The notes under the pieces are model-generated. The model ran no database searches. It was not told the origin of the DNA and saw only the letters and a list, made by a program, of their open reading frames with translations. 64,000 bases of DNA from Lactimicrobium massiliense. Lineage in GTDB: Bacteria; Bacillota_I; Bacilli_A; Erysipelotrichales; Erysipelotrichaceae. This document shows, one piece after another, positions 1-7,786 of this stretch (the stretch's first letter is position 1; every line of letters begins with the position of its first letter). The DNA lies in contig NZ_OUNG01000006.1 in assembly GCF_900343155.1 (NCBI RefSeq), positions 186,001 through 250,000 of the forward strand, read 5' to 3'. Made by a program: the position numbers and the translations under genes.

Positions 1-350
1 TCCGCATTGACGGCAATCTTGTACTTGTCAATCAGCGGCAGCATCCAGTGCAGGATGGCCTTCATCTCATCGATGCTGAGATAATCTGTCTGCCAGCTCT
101 TGTTCTGCAGGCGGTCAAATACCATGCCGCCATTCATGCCGACAATATAATCAAACTCAAAGCCAAGTCCCCAGTTTCTGCCGGTGTTTTTCAGCTTTTC
201 ATCAATTTCTCTTCCTGTTGCCAGGCCAAGCTTTACACCATGCTTGTGGAGAATCTGAAATGCTTCAATAGTAACTTCCGGAAGATCACCGCCCTTGGCA
301 GTCAGGGTCATATCAATGTCTGCTGCCAGTGCCTTGATATTGTTAATCAT
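1..350 (-). CDS. HAD-superfamily (Cof-like) phosphatase, C-terminus cut by window edge
   Basis: Reverse-strand gene whose start ATG is at 348-350, preceded by an AGAGGTGG-type ribosome site; only the first 116 codons are inside the window. The N-terminus reads MINNIKALAADIDMTLTAKG, with the DxDxT phospho-aspartate motif (Asp11, Asp13), followed by an LATGRE motif II region near residue 48. This is the layout of Cof/YidA-type sugar-phosphate or flavin phosphatases acting in the cytosol. Substrate cannot be told. It is divergent from ktrB across about 217 bases. Confidence 0.8.
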   Translation of the reverse strand, partial: MINNIKALAADIDMTLTAKGGDLPEVTIEAFQILHKHGVKLGLATGREIDEKLKNTGRNWGLGFEFDYIVGMNGGMVFDRLQNKSWQTDYLSIDEMKAILHWMLPLIDKYKIAVNA

Positions 351-478
351 ACTCTCAATCCACCTCTTTTTAACTATATTAACTGCCATCAATCATATCA
401 TTTTTCCCATTGCTTTGCGGGGAAAAGCATGGACACTTATACGCTTCTGTAATGTTCAATCCAACTCTTTTCAACGTC

Positions 479-543
479 TTAATGCAATCTTAATGCCGTC
501 GGTGTGATCATTAATCCCGTCTTAATTCCATCCAGACGATAAT
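479..543 (+). promoter_or_regulatory. ktrB promoter with four phased TTAAT repeats (response-regulator site)
   Basis: TTAAT occurs at 479-483, 490-494, 511-515 and 522-526, i.e. with spacings of 11, 21 and 11 bases. Direct repeats in an 11-bp register are typical of OmpR/PhoB/KdpE-family operators. A -10-like GATAAT sits at 538-543 with no good -35, so the last repeat would overlap the -35 zone, as in activator-dependent promoters. The KdpE-like regulator encoded at 4996-5691 is the obvious candidate binder; this link is inference. Confidence 0.55.
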
Positions 544-567
544 ACAAGTGCAAAGAGGGGGGATTGT

Positions 568-1905
568 ATGAAACAACTGCGTGAAAGGCTGGAACATTTC
601 TCCACCTTCCAGGTGATTCTTGCCGGCTTTGCCATTGTGATTCTGATCGGCAGCTTTCTTCTCTGCCTGCCGGTATCCAGCATCCAGCATGTCTGGACAC
701 CCTATATCGATTCTCTGTTCACATCGACTTCAGCAGTCTGTGTCACCGGCCTGATCGTCCATGATACCGCAACGTACTGGTCGCTGTTTGGCCGTATCGT
801 TATTCTGTGTCTGATTCAGATCGGCGGTCTTGGCGTTGTGACCATCGCCGTTACGCTGGCGATCATGTCAGGACGCCGGATCGGTCTGATGCAGCGCAGC
901 CTGATGCAGAGTTCTATCTCTGCACCAAGCATCGGCGGTATTGTCAGACTGACCAAGTTCATCGTCAGAAGCACACTTAGCATTGAGCTGATCGGTGCTG
1001 CCATGATGAGTCCGGTCTTCATCAGGGACTTTGGCGTGATGCGCGGCATCGGCTATGCGGTATTCCATTCTGTATCTGCATTCTGCAATGCCGGGTTTGA
1101 TCTGATGGGTGTGCGCCAACCATATTCTTCCCTGACCAGCTACAGTGACAACTCTGTCATCTGCATCACGATCATGGCACTGATCATTGTCGGCGGCCTT
1201 GGTTTCCTGACCTGGTCAGACATTGTCCATAACGGCATCCATTTCCGCCGCATGCACCTGCAGACAAAGGTGATACTTGTCACCACACTGTGTCTGATCC
1301 TGATCCCGTTCCTGTATTTCTTCTTCGTGGAATACAGGGATGGATCAATTGGCAGCCGCATCCTGCTGGCACTGTTTCAGAGTGTGACACCGCGTACTGC
1401 CGGCTTTAATACAGCGGATTACAGCAAGATGAGTGATACTGGCTTAATGATCACGACGATCCTGATGCTGATCGGCGGCGCACCTGGTTCTACTGCCGGC
1501 GGCATGAAAGTCACAACGGCAGCCGTGCTGCTTGTGTTTGTGGCCGGTGCATTGCGCAGACATGATCAGGCGACAATGTTCAAGCGCGGCATTGATACCA
1601 GCGTCATCCATGATGCCGCTGCGCTGTGCGGCACATATCTGCTGCTGTTTCTGATCGGATCCATGATCCTGTCCGCAACAGAAAATATTGGGATCATGAA
1701 GTGCATGTTCGAGTGTGCATCCGCACTTGGCACGGTTGGTCTGACAACCGGCATCACACCGACACTGCATGTGTGGTCGCATCTGATTCTGATTGCATTT
1801 ATGTATTTTGGCCGGGTAGGTGCACTGACGATGGCATATGCCACAGTGACCAGAAAGCCAAAGAAAAAAGGCACTTTGCCTTGTGAAAGGTTGATGGTGG
1901 GTTGA
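568..1905 (+). CDS. ktrB: Potassium uptake channel subunit, TrkH/KtrB family
   Basis: Membrane ion-conducting subunit of a Ktr/Trk K+ (possibly Na+-coupled) uptake system, 445 residues, the usual KtrB length. The four pore-loop repeats of the family are visible: SAVCVTGL near residue 55, AFCNAGFD near 170, PRTAGFNT near 273 and ALGTVGLTTG near 384, each with its filter glycine. ATG at 568 follows AGAGGGGGG. ktrA follows after one base, so both subunits are co-made. Transcription probably starts at the repeat-bearing promoter just upstream, consistent with control by the two-component system in the same gene run. Confidence 0.93.
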   Translation: MKQLRERLEHFSTFQVILAGFAIVILIGSFLLCLPVSSIQHVWTPYIDSLFTSTSAVCVTGLIVHDTATYWSLFGRIVILCLIQIGGLGVVTIAVTLAIMSGRRIGLMQRSLMQSSISAPSIGGIVRLTKFIVRSTLSIELIGAAMMSPVFIRDFGVMRGIGYAVFHSVSAFCNAGFDLMGVRQPYSSLTSYSDNSVICITIMALIIVGGLGFLTWSDIVHNGIHFRRMHLQTKVILVTTLCLILIPFLYFFFVEYRDGSIGSRILLALFQSVTPRTAGFNTADYSKMSDTGLMITTILMLIGGAPGSTAGGMKVTTAAVLLVFVAGALRRHDQATMFKRGIDTSVIHDAAALCGTYLLLFLIGSMILSATENIGIMKCMFECASALGTVGLTTGITPTLHVWSHLILIAFMYFGRVGALTMAYATVTRKPKKKGTLPCERLMVG

Positions 1906-1906
1906 T

Positions 1907-2557
1907 ATGAAAAATGTTTTGTTGATTGGTCTTGGCAGATTCGGCCGTTATACGGCAAGCAAACTGTATGATCTTGGCCATCAGGTGATGGCAGTAGATA
2001 AAGATGAAGAACGTGTTTCCAAAGTGCTGAACTATGTGACCAATGCGGTCATTGGGGATGGTACAGACAAGGACTTCATTGCCAGCCTTGGTGTACCTAA
2101 CTATGATCTGTGCATTGTTGCCATTGGCGATGATTTCCTGAGTTCCCTGGAGACAACATCGCTGCTGAAAGATTATGGTGCCAAAAAGGTAGTGTCCCGG
2201 GCAACCATGGCATCCCAGGAGAAATTCCTTTTGCGCAATGGAGCCGATTACGTGGTGTTCCCAGAACGCCAGCTAGGTACCTGGACAGCCATCCGGTACA
2301 GTTCCGATAATATCGAAAACTTCTTTGAACTGATGGATGGCTATGCCGTGTTTGAAGTCAGGGTGCCGGACAGCTGGGATGGCCGCAAGATCGGCGAGCT
2401 TGATGTCCGCAAGAAATATGGCGTCAATATTCTTGGCATCCGCAGACCGCAGGAAAAGATTGATATGAACATTGCCTACGATACTGTCCTGCGGGCAGGG
2501 CAGACAATGCTGATCCTTGGCAAACAGGATGATATGCAGAAGATCCTGAAACTGTAA
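1907..2557 (+). CDS. ktrA: Potassium uptake regulatory subunit, TrkA/KtrA family
   Basis: Cytosolic RCK subunit that gates the KtrB channel, 216 residues, normal for KtrA. The N-terminal Rossmann (TrkA_N) fold shows GLGRFGRY at residues 8-15 followed by the acidic end of strand 2 (VDKDE), which binds NAD(H)/ATP/ADP. The C-terminal part from about residue 140 fits a TrkA_C domain, which in Firmicutes is often a c-di-AMP site (family knowledge). It starts one base after the ktrB stop, so translation is coupled. Confidence 0.93.
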   Translation: MKNVLLIGLGRFGRYTASKLYDLGHQVMAVDKDEERVSKVLNYVTNAVIGDGTDKDFIASLGVPNYDLCIVAIGDDFLSSLETTSLLKDYGAKKVVSRATMASQEKFLLRNGADYVVFPERQLGTWTAIRYSSDNIENFFELMDGYAVFEVRVPDSWDGRKIGELDVRKKYGVNILGIRRPQEKIDMNIAYDTVLRAGQTMLILGKQDDMQKILKL

Positions 2558-2578
2558 GAAAAGGAAAAGGTGGAGATT

Positions 2579-3070
2579 ATGATTGGATTGGTATTATTCA
2601 GTGCATGTGCACTTCTGCTGTACTTTCTGATTGAGAAGATTTTCAAGATGGTGTCAAAGGCAAATACGGAAGTGCCGGTGACCCGCTATATGGAGCCGCG
2701 CCATACATACCGCATTGCCATTGATAATCCAAGCTATTATGGTATTGCTTCCCGTATCTCCAAGGAATTTTCTGAGAATACAGAAGTCATCATGTTTACC
2801 GGTACAGCTGGTGAAATTGCAAATGCCCTTGAGGATCGCACGATCGATGTGGCAATTGTCTCCAGCACAGCCGATATGCCGCAGCTTGGCGATTATGATG
2901 TCATGTATACAGAAAGCAGCGGCGAGCCGATTACCATTGCCGGCAGCGATGTCCGCCTGGAACCGCTGTCCAATCAGGTTCGTTCCTTCCGCATCATCTA
3001 CCGCTCACCGCTTGTGCAGGTGGTAGAAAAAGCCGGTATCGTTCCTGCAGCGCATAAGCTCGCTGTATAA
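2579..3070 (+). CDS. Unknown protein, one N-terminal membrane helix plus small alpha/beta domain
   Basis: About 163 residues from ATG 2579, which sits five bases after AAGGTGGAG; a GTG at 2570 is a weaker alternative start. A hydrophobic helix (roughly residues 1-22, IGLVLFSACALLLYFLIEK) anchors it. The rest alternates strands and helices, and the stretch GEIANALEDRTIDVAIVSS resembles the substrate-binding fold of LysR-type effectors or periplasmic binding proteins. I do not recognise the family. It lies between ktrA and the sensor-kinase gene with gaps of 21 and 7 bases, so a role in K+ sensing or Ktr control is the natural guess. Confidence 0.75.
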   Translation: MIGLVLFSACALLLYFLIEKIFKMVSKANTEVPVTRYMEPRHTYRIAIDNPSYYGIASRISKEFSENTEVIMFTGTAGEIANALEDRTIDVAIVSSTADMPQLGDYDVMYTESSGEPITIAGSDVRLEPLSNQVRSFRIIYRSPLVQVVEKAGIVPAAHKLAV

Positions 3071-3077
3071 TAGAGTC

Positions 3078-5009
3078 ATGCTTGCAGAGAAATCCAGCAA
3101 AGAACGTCATATACTTGTCTGCCTGTCATCATCACCCAGCAGTCTGAGCGTGATCCGGGCAGCATCATCAGCGGCAGAAGTCTATCACTGCCGCTTTACT
3201 GCGCTTTGCGTACTGCGTCATCTCAATGAGGAAAATCCAGGCCAGGCCGCTAACATTGCCGCAGCAGAGCATGCTGGTGCCCAGGTAACACAGATCCAGG
3301 GCAGCGATATCATTTCTTCCATTGCCGACTTTGCCGTCGTTAATCATGTCACAGATGTTTACATCGGCAAGTCAGGCCCATCCCGCTTTCATAAACCGCC
3401 ATATGCACGGCTGATGAAGGCACTGCCGCATACGGATATCCATGTGATTCCGGATGCCGAAGTCATTCTGAAACCATCCCATCTCCACCAGTCCAGCCAC
3501 ATCCGTCTTTCCCTTGCTGAAACCGGCAAGATGGCTGCCATCATGGGCATCGCTACGATCATCTGTGCATTCTTCTTTCATTCAAAATATTCCAACGACA
3601 ATATCATCACGATCTATCTGCTGGCAGTTCTTGTCACTTCCGTTGTCACTGCCGAAAGAATCTACGGCGTAGCCAGTGCACTGCTGTTTGTCTTCCTGTT
3701 TAACTATCTGTTTATTGAGCCGCGCTTTACGCTTATGGTCTATGATCCATATTACATTGTGACCTATGCTGTCAGTATCATTGCGGCTTTAATTACTTCC
3801 ACAGTTGCAGCCAGACTGAAACAGAGCACGCGGGTTGCCATGGAAAGTGCGGATCAGTCACAGGTACTGCTGGATGCGTCCGAGCTTCTCCAGCATGCCG
3901 TGGATGCTTCTGATATCATCCGGATCACATCCAATCAGCTTGTCCAGCTCATGGGACGCTCCGTGATCTTTTATCCTGTTCAGGACGGCAAGCTGGCAAA
4001 GCCGCTGTATTTTCCAGCTTCCCAGCAGGAAGAAGTACTGCCGGATGAAAGTGATGCCGCCAACTGGACACTTGCCAACAACCACCGCTCAGGTGCTTTT
4101 ACATCCAAATTCCCGCAATATGAATGCCAGTATCTTGCTGTACGGGTATCGGAGCAGATGTATGGCGTCATTGGCATCCGTATGCAGGGACGGCCATTTA
4201 CGGAGTTTGAAAAAAACATCCTGCTGTCGTTGATCGGCGAGTGCGGACTGTCACTGGAAAACAATGAAAATAACAGGAAACGAGAGAAAATGGAAATTGT
4301 AGCAGAAAATGAACGTTTCCGTGCCAATCTGCTGCGTTCCGTTTCCCATGATCTGCGCACCCCGCTGACATCCATCTCCGGCAATGCCAGCAACCTTGTC
4401 CATCATGCAGATATTCTGAGTGAACAGCAGAAACAGGGAATCTATACAGATATTTATGATGATTCCATGTGGCTGATTGAGCTTGTTGAAAATATGCTTT
4501 CCGTGACGCGGCTGGAAGAGGGCAGCTGTCTGCATCCTTCAGTAGAAGTCGTACAGGATGTGATTGATGAATCATTGAAGCATGTGGACCGTCACATCAA
4601 AGAGCACCATCTCAAGGTCGTGCGGGATACAGACTTCACAATGGCAGAAATGGATGTGCATCTGATTTCGCAGGTCATCATCAACCTCGTAAACAATGCC
4701 GTCAAATATTCCCAGAAGGGATCGGCTATTACCATTGAAACAGAGCGCGACCATGGCCTGCTCTGGGTGCGTGTCAAAGACAATGGCCCTGGTGTTGCCA
4801 AAGAAGATCAGCCGCATCTTTTTGAGCGCTTCTATACCGGCCATCACAAGATTGCGGACTCCCAGCGCAGTCTGGGCCTGGGACTGAACCTTTGCCAGTC
4901 AATTATGCGTGCCCATGGCCAGCAGCTTGTCTATAGCGATAATGTACCTCATGGGGCATGTTTCAGTTTTTCTCTTCATGTAAAGGAGCTTACAGATGAA
5001 CTCGTTTAA
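3078..5009 (+). CDS. KdpD-like sensor histidine kinase lacking the N-terminal KdpD domain
   Basis: 643-residue membrane histidine kinase. Order: Usp-like domain (about 9-125), four-helix DUF4118 membrane region (about 150-250), GAF-like region (about 265-395), HisKA with SVSHDLRTPL (His424), then ATPase boxes LVNNAVKYS (N), DNGPGV (G1), FERFYTG (F) and GLGLNLC (G2). Classic KdpD is near 900 residues because of an extra N-terminal nucleotide-binding domain, which is absent here. The Usp domain holds Ser17-x-Ser19, 20 residues, then Phe40-Thr-Ala, close to the c-di-AMP motif of staphylococcal KdpD. It overlaps the regulator gene by 14 bases. No kdpFABC is near; Ktr is the likely target. Confidence 0.88.
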   Translation: MLAEKSSKERHILVCLSSSPSSLSVIRAASSAAEVYHCRFTALCVLRHLNEENPGQAANIAAAEHAGAQVTQIQGSDIISSIADFAVVNHVTDVYIGKSGPSRFHKPPYARLMKALPHTDIHVIPDAEVILKPSHLHQSSHIRLSLAETGKMAAIMGIATIICAFFFHSKYSNDNIITIYLLAVLVTSVVTAERIYGVASALLFVFLFNYLFIEPRFTLMVYDPYYIVTYAVSIIAALITSTVAARLKQSTRVAMESADQSQVLLDASELLQHAVDASDIIRITSNQLVQLMGRSVIFYPVQDGKLAKPLYFPASQQEEVLPDESDAANWTLANNHRSGAFTSKFPQYECQYLAVRVSEQMYGVIGIRMQGRPFTEFEKNILLSLIGECGLSLENNENNRKREKMEIVAENERFRANLLRSVSHDLRTPLTSISGNASNLVHHADILSEQQKQGIYTDIYDDSMWLIELVENMLSVTRLEEGSCLHPSVEVVQDVIDESLKHVDRHIKEHHLKVVRDTDFTMAEMDVHLISQVIINLVNNAVKYSQKGSAITIETERDHGLLWVRVKDNGPGVAKEDQPHLFERFYTGHHKIADSQRSLGLGLNLCQSIMRAHGQQLVYSDNVPHGACFSFSLHVKELTDELV

Positions 5010-5691
5010 AATCCTGATTGTAGAAGATGATCAGCCGGTCATGAACCTGATTGCGACCACGCTGAAAGTGCATGACTATACATATCTGATGGCACACAAT
5101 GGCAAAGAGGCAATATCCATGGCTGCCAGCAGCCAGCCGGATCTTGTGCTTCTGGATCTGGGCCTGCCGGATATTGATGGCATGGATGTCATTGCCAGCA
5201 TCCGCTCCTGGTCACAGATGCCGATCATCGTCATCAGTGCCAGAGGTGAAGATGCGGATAAGATCGCTGCTCTGGATGCCGGTGCCGATGACTATCTGAC
5301 CAAGCCGTTTTCTGTGGAGGAACTGCTTGCCAGAATCCGGACTACCCAGAGAAGGCTGAACTATGTGCCTAATACACATGAGGATAGTGTATTCCTAGAC
5401 GGTGCATTGCGCATTGACTATGCGGCGGCCAGCGTCACCCTGCATGGAAGTCCGGTTCATCTGACACCGATTGAATACAAGCTGCTTGTTCTTTTGAGCA
5501 AGAATGTCGGCAAGGTGCTAACCCATGCCTATATCATCCGTCATATCTGGGGCACCGGTGTCGATACCGATATCATTTCTCTGCGTGTATACATGGCATC
5601 TTTGCGCAAGAAACTGAATGATCCGGATCTCAGTGAACCGTATATTCAGACACATATTGGCATTGGATACAGCATGACAAGAGTAGAATAA
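4996..5691 (+). CDS. KdpE-like OmpR-family response regulator
   Basis: 231 residues. The receiver domain has the acidic pair Glu10-Asp11-Asp12, phospho-acceptor Asp54 (LLDLGLPD) and the conserved Lys in DYLTKPF near 103. The C-terminal winged helix (about 130-231) is of OmpR/PhoB type, with EYKLLVLLSKN and the recognition region before LRKKLNDP. It is the partner of the upstream sensor (overlapping frames). Such regulators bind direct repeats with 11-bp spacing, as seen before ktrB. Confidence 0.9.
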   Translation: MNSFKILIVEDDQPVMNLIATTLKVHDYTYLMAHNGKEAISMAASSQPDLVLLDLGLPDIDGMDVIASIRSWSQMPIIVISARGEDADKIAALDAGADDYLTKPFSVEELLARIRTTQRRLNYVPNTHEDSVFLDGALRIDYAAASVTLHGSPVHLTPIEYKLLVLLSKNVGKVLTHAYIIRHIWGTGVDTDIISLRVYMASLRKKLNDPDLSEPYIQTHIGIGYSMTRVE

Positions 5692-5711
5692 GGTTGGAAA
5701 GAAGGAGACAG

Positions 5712-6731
5712 ATGAAGATTGTAACGTTGGGAGAAATCATGATGCGGCTTACGCCGCATGATCACAGGCGGTTTGTGCAGGCAGACGACTATGGTGCCAA
5801 CTTCGGCGGCTCAGAAGCCAATGCGGCGGCTTCCCTTGCCTGCTTTGGTGAAGATGCCTGGTTTGTGACAAAACTGCCAGCCAATCCAATTGGTGATGCA
5901 GCGGAAGCAGCTTTGAAGAAAACAGGTGTTCATACCGACGGTATCGTACATGGCGGCAGCCGTCTCGGCCTGTATTTTGAAGAAGAAGCCTGCGGCAGCC
6001 GCCCATCCCAGGTTGTCTATGACCGGGCCGGATCCGCCATTGCCCAGGCAGATCTTTCTGACTTTGACTTTGATGCCATCATGAAAGGCAAAGACTGGTT
6101 CCACTGGTCCGGCATCACACCTGCTGTTTCCGACAAGGCTGCTGCCCTGACGGAGAAGGCCTGCCAGGCCGCAAAGCGCAATGGTCTGAAGATATCCTGT
6201 GATCTGAACTACCGCAGCCGTCTGTGGACGCCTCAAAAAGCTGCAAGCATCATGATTCCTTTGATGCAGTATGTGGATGTCGTGATTGCCAATGAAGCAG
6301 ATGCCGTCAACTGCCTGAACTTCTTCTATGATGTGACCGGGGCAGATGAGAATGTGGATATGCATGAGATCCAGGTGCTGGAAGCGATGCGGCAGCACTT
6401 CCACTTTGATGTGGCAGCCTCCGCATGGCGCCAGGGCGCTCATGGCCTGAGCGATCAAAGCGTGCAGGCAGTGATCCTCAAAGAGGGCAGGACCTATCTG
6501 TCCCATCAGTACAACATTGTGCCGGTGGTAGAAAAGATCGGCTGCGGCGATACCTTTACAGGCGGCCTGATCCACGGCCTGCTTCACTTTGATGATCTGC
6601 AGAAAACGGTGGAATTCGGTGCTGCGGCCGCTGCCCTCAAGCATTCCATACCAGGTGATCTGCCGCTGTTGTCAGAGGCAGAAGTACTTGCCTGTGTACA
6701 GAAGGGCGGACAGGGCGGCATGGTCCGTTAA
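5712..6731 (+). CDS. kdgK: PfkB-family sugar kinase, likely 2-dehydro-3-deoxygluconate kinase
   Basis: About 339 residues from ATG 5712, preceded by GAAGGAGA at 5701-5708; an in-frame TTG at 5694 has no such site. The two PfkB signatures are present: NFGGSEANAAASLA near residue 35 and EKIGCGDTFTGGLIHG near 275, with the catalytic Asp in GCGD. The N-terminus (TLGEIMMRLTP) and the GCGDTF form match KDG kinases, which phosphorylate 2-keto-3-deoxygluconate in the cytosol. No KDPG aldolase or uronate gene is adjacent, so exact substrate is less certain. The stop overlaps the converging LysR gene by four bases. Confidence 0.75.
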   Translation: MKIVTLGEIMMRLTPHDHRRFVQADDYGANFGGSEANAAASLACFGEDAWFVTKLPANPIGDAAEAALKKTGVHTDGIVHGGSRLGLYFEEEACGSRPSQVVYDRAGSAIAQADLSDFDFDAIMKGKDWFHWSGITPAVSDKAAALTEKACQAAKRNGLKISCDLNYRSRLWTPQKAASIMIPLMQYVDVVIANEADAVNCLNFFYDVTGADENVDMHEIQVLEAMRQHFHFDVAASAWRQGAHGLSDQSVQAVILKEGRTYLSHQYNIVPVVEKIGCGDTFTGGLIHGLLHFDDLQKTVEFGAAAAALKHSIPGDLPLLSEAEVLACVQKGGQGGMVR

Positions 6732-7669
6732 TGCAGAAAAGACAGATATGCTTTCAAAGCTGCTGACTGATATGCCAGCGGCCGGAAATAGAAATATACA
6801 TCACGTACAGCCAGGGGGTCATCGATCCGATAGAAGACCACCTGGCTTTTTTCTGGCTTTGGCACCGTCTTGAGTGTGTTGTCCCGAATCAAAGCATAGC
6901 CATAGCCATACAGAGACAGAAAATACGTTGTCGGCATCTGGTCGGCATACATCTGGATATGCGGATGGCTTCCAAGACGTCCAAACATCCCCATCACTCT
7001 GCCATACAGTTCAGAATCGTGGCGCAGGGAAATATAGGGCAGATCCGCAAAGGCAGAAAGCGAAACCGAAGGACAGTCTTTCTGGCGGTGGCTGCCATTC
7101 ATGATATCTTCATAGCTTAATACCGCATCCTGCAGTGTGCTGTTAATGGGCCAGGAGGCCGGTACACTGAGGATCAGATATTCCTTCTCAAAGAACTGAC
7201 GCTGGAAGGCCTCAAAGCCATGCGGATTAACGCTCAGGGCAAGATCCAGCGTCCCGTTTTTTAACATTGCAAGCAGCTGCTGGTTGGAAGTCTGCTCAAT
7301 CAGATTAATCTGCAGACCGGGATGCAGACGGGAAAAAGGCTGCAGGCTGCGGGGCAGGGAATAGCAGCAGTAAAACGACGTGGTGCCGATGGAAAGTGTT
7401 CCTGCTTCCAGATTGCGCAGGGAATTGAAATAGTCATGAATGCTGTTTTCCGTATCCGCAATCTGCTTGGCACACTGCAGATAGAACAGGCAGGCCTCGG
7501 TTGGCTGCAGATCATTGGTACTGCGGTCAAACAGGACAGCACCAAGCTCTTTTTCCAGTGAAGAGATCGCCTTGGATAAAGCAGGCTGGGAGATATACAG
7601 ACTCTTTGCTGCTTTGGAGAAACTGCGCTTCTGACACAGTGCCATGACATAGAGATAATCGTTTTTCAT
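6728..7669 (-). CDS. LysR-family regulator divergent from glutamate synthase (GltC-like)
   Basis: 313 residues. The N-terminal helix-turn-helix (about 1-60) reads SFSKAAKSLYISQPALSKAI, the standard LysR pattern, followed by an effector-binding domain from about residue 90. ATG at 7667-7669 with GGAGG seven bases upstream. It is transcribed away from gltB, the same layout as gltC/gltAB in Bacillus, and a T-N11-A palindrome lies between the two. A role as glutamate synthase activator is inferred from position. Confidence 0.85.
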   Translation of the reverse strand: MKNDYLYVMALCQKRSFSKAAKSLYISQPALSKAISSLEKELGAVLFDRSTNDLQPTEACLFYLQCAKQIADTENSIHDYFNSLRNLEAGTLSIGTTSFYCCYSLPRSLQPFSRLHPGLQINLIEQTSNQQLLAMLKNGTLDLALSVNPHGFEAFQRQFFEKEYLILSVPASWPINSTLQDAVLSYEDIMNGSHRQKDCPSVSLSAFADLPYISLRHDSELYGRVMGMFGRLGSHPHIQMYADQMPTTYFLSLYGYGYALIRDNTLKTVPKPEKSQVVFYRIDDPLAVRDVYFYFRPLAYQSAALKAYLSFLH

Positions 7670-7686
7670 TCTGCATCCTCCGTCTT

Positions 7687-7701
7687 ATAACTTTTGGTTA
7701 T
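7687..7701. promoter_or_regulatory. LysR-type operator (ATAAC-N5-GTTAT)
   Basis: Perfect dyad ATAACTTTTGGTTAT with the T-N11-A core expected for LysR proteins, in the 117-base gap between the LysR gene and gltB. A second small palindrome, ATTCATGAAT, follows at 7705-7714. Together they may be the recognition and activation sites of the regulator. Confidence 0.55.
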
Positions 7702-7786
7702 GAGATTCATGAATTCTATATATTTGTAATTATAGTATATCCGCCGTACGCTTGTTTCAAAGAAAATCCAGGAAGGAGAGATGCAT

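Noticed and set aside
48..507. Forward-strand open frames at the left edge
   Set aside because: They run opposite the HAD phosphatase gene, which has a DxDxT motif, a ribosome site and continuous homology-like sequence; the forward frames have no recognisable content.
5811..6644. 277-codon reverse frame opposite kdgK
   Set aside because: Shadow of a well-supported PfkB kinase; no motif or ribosome site.
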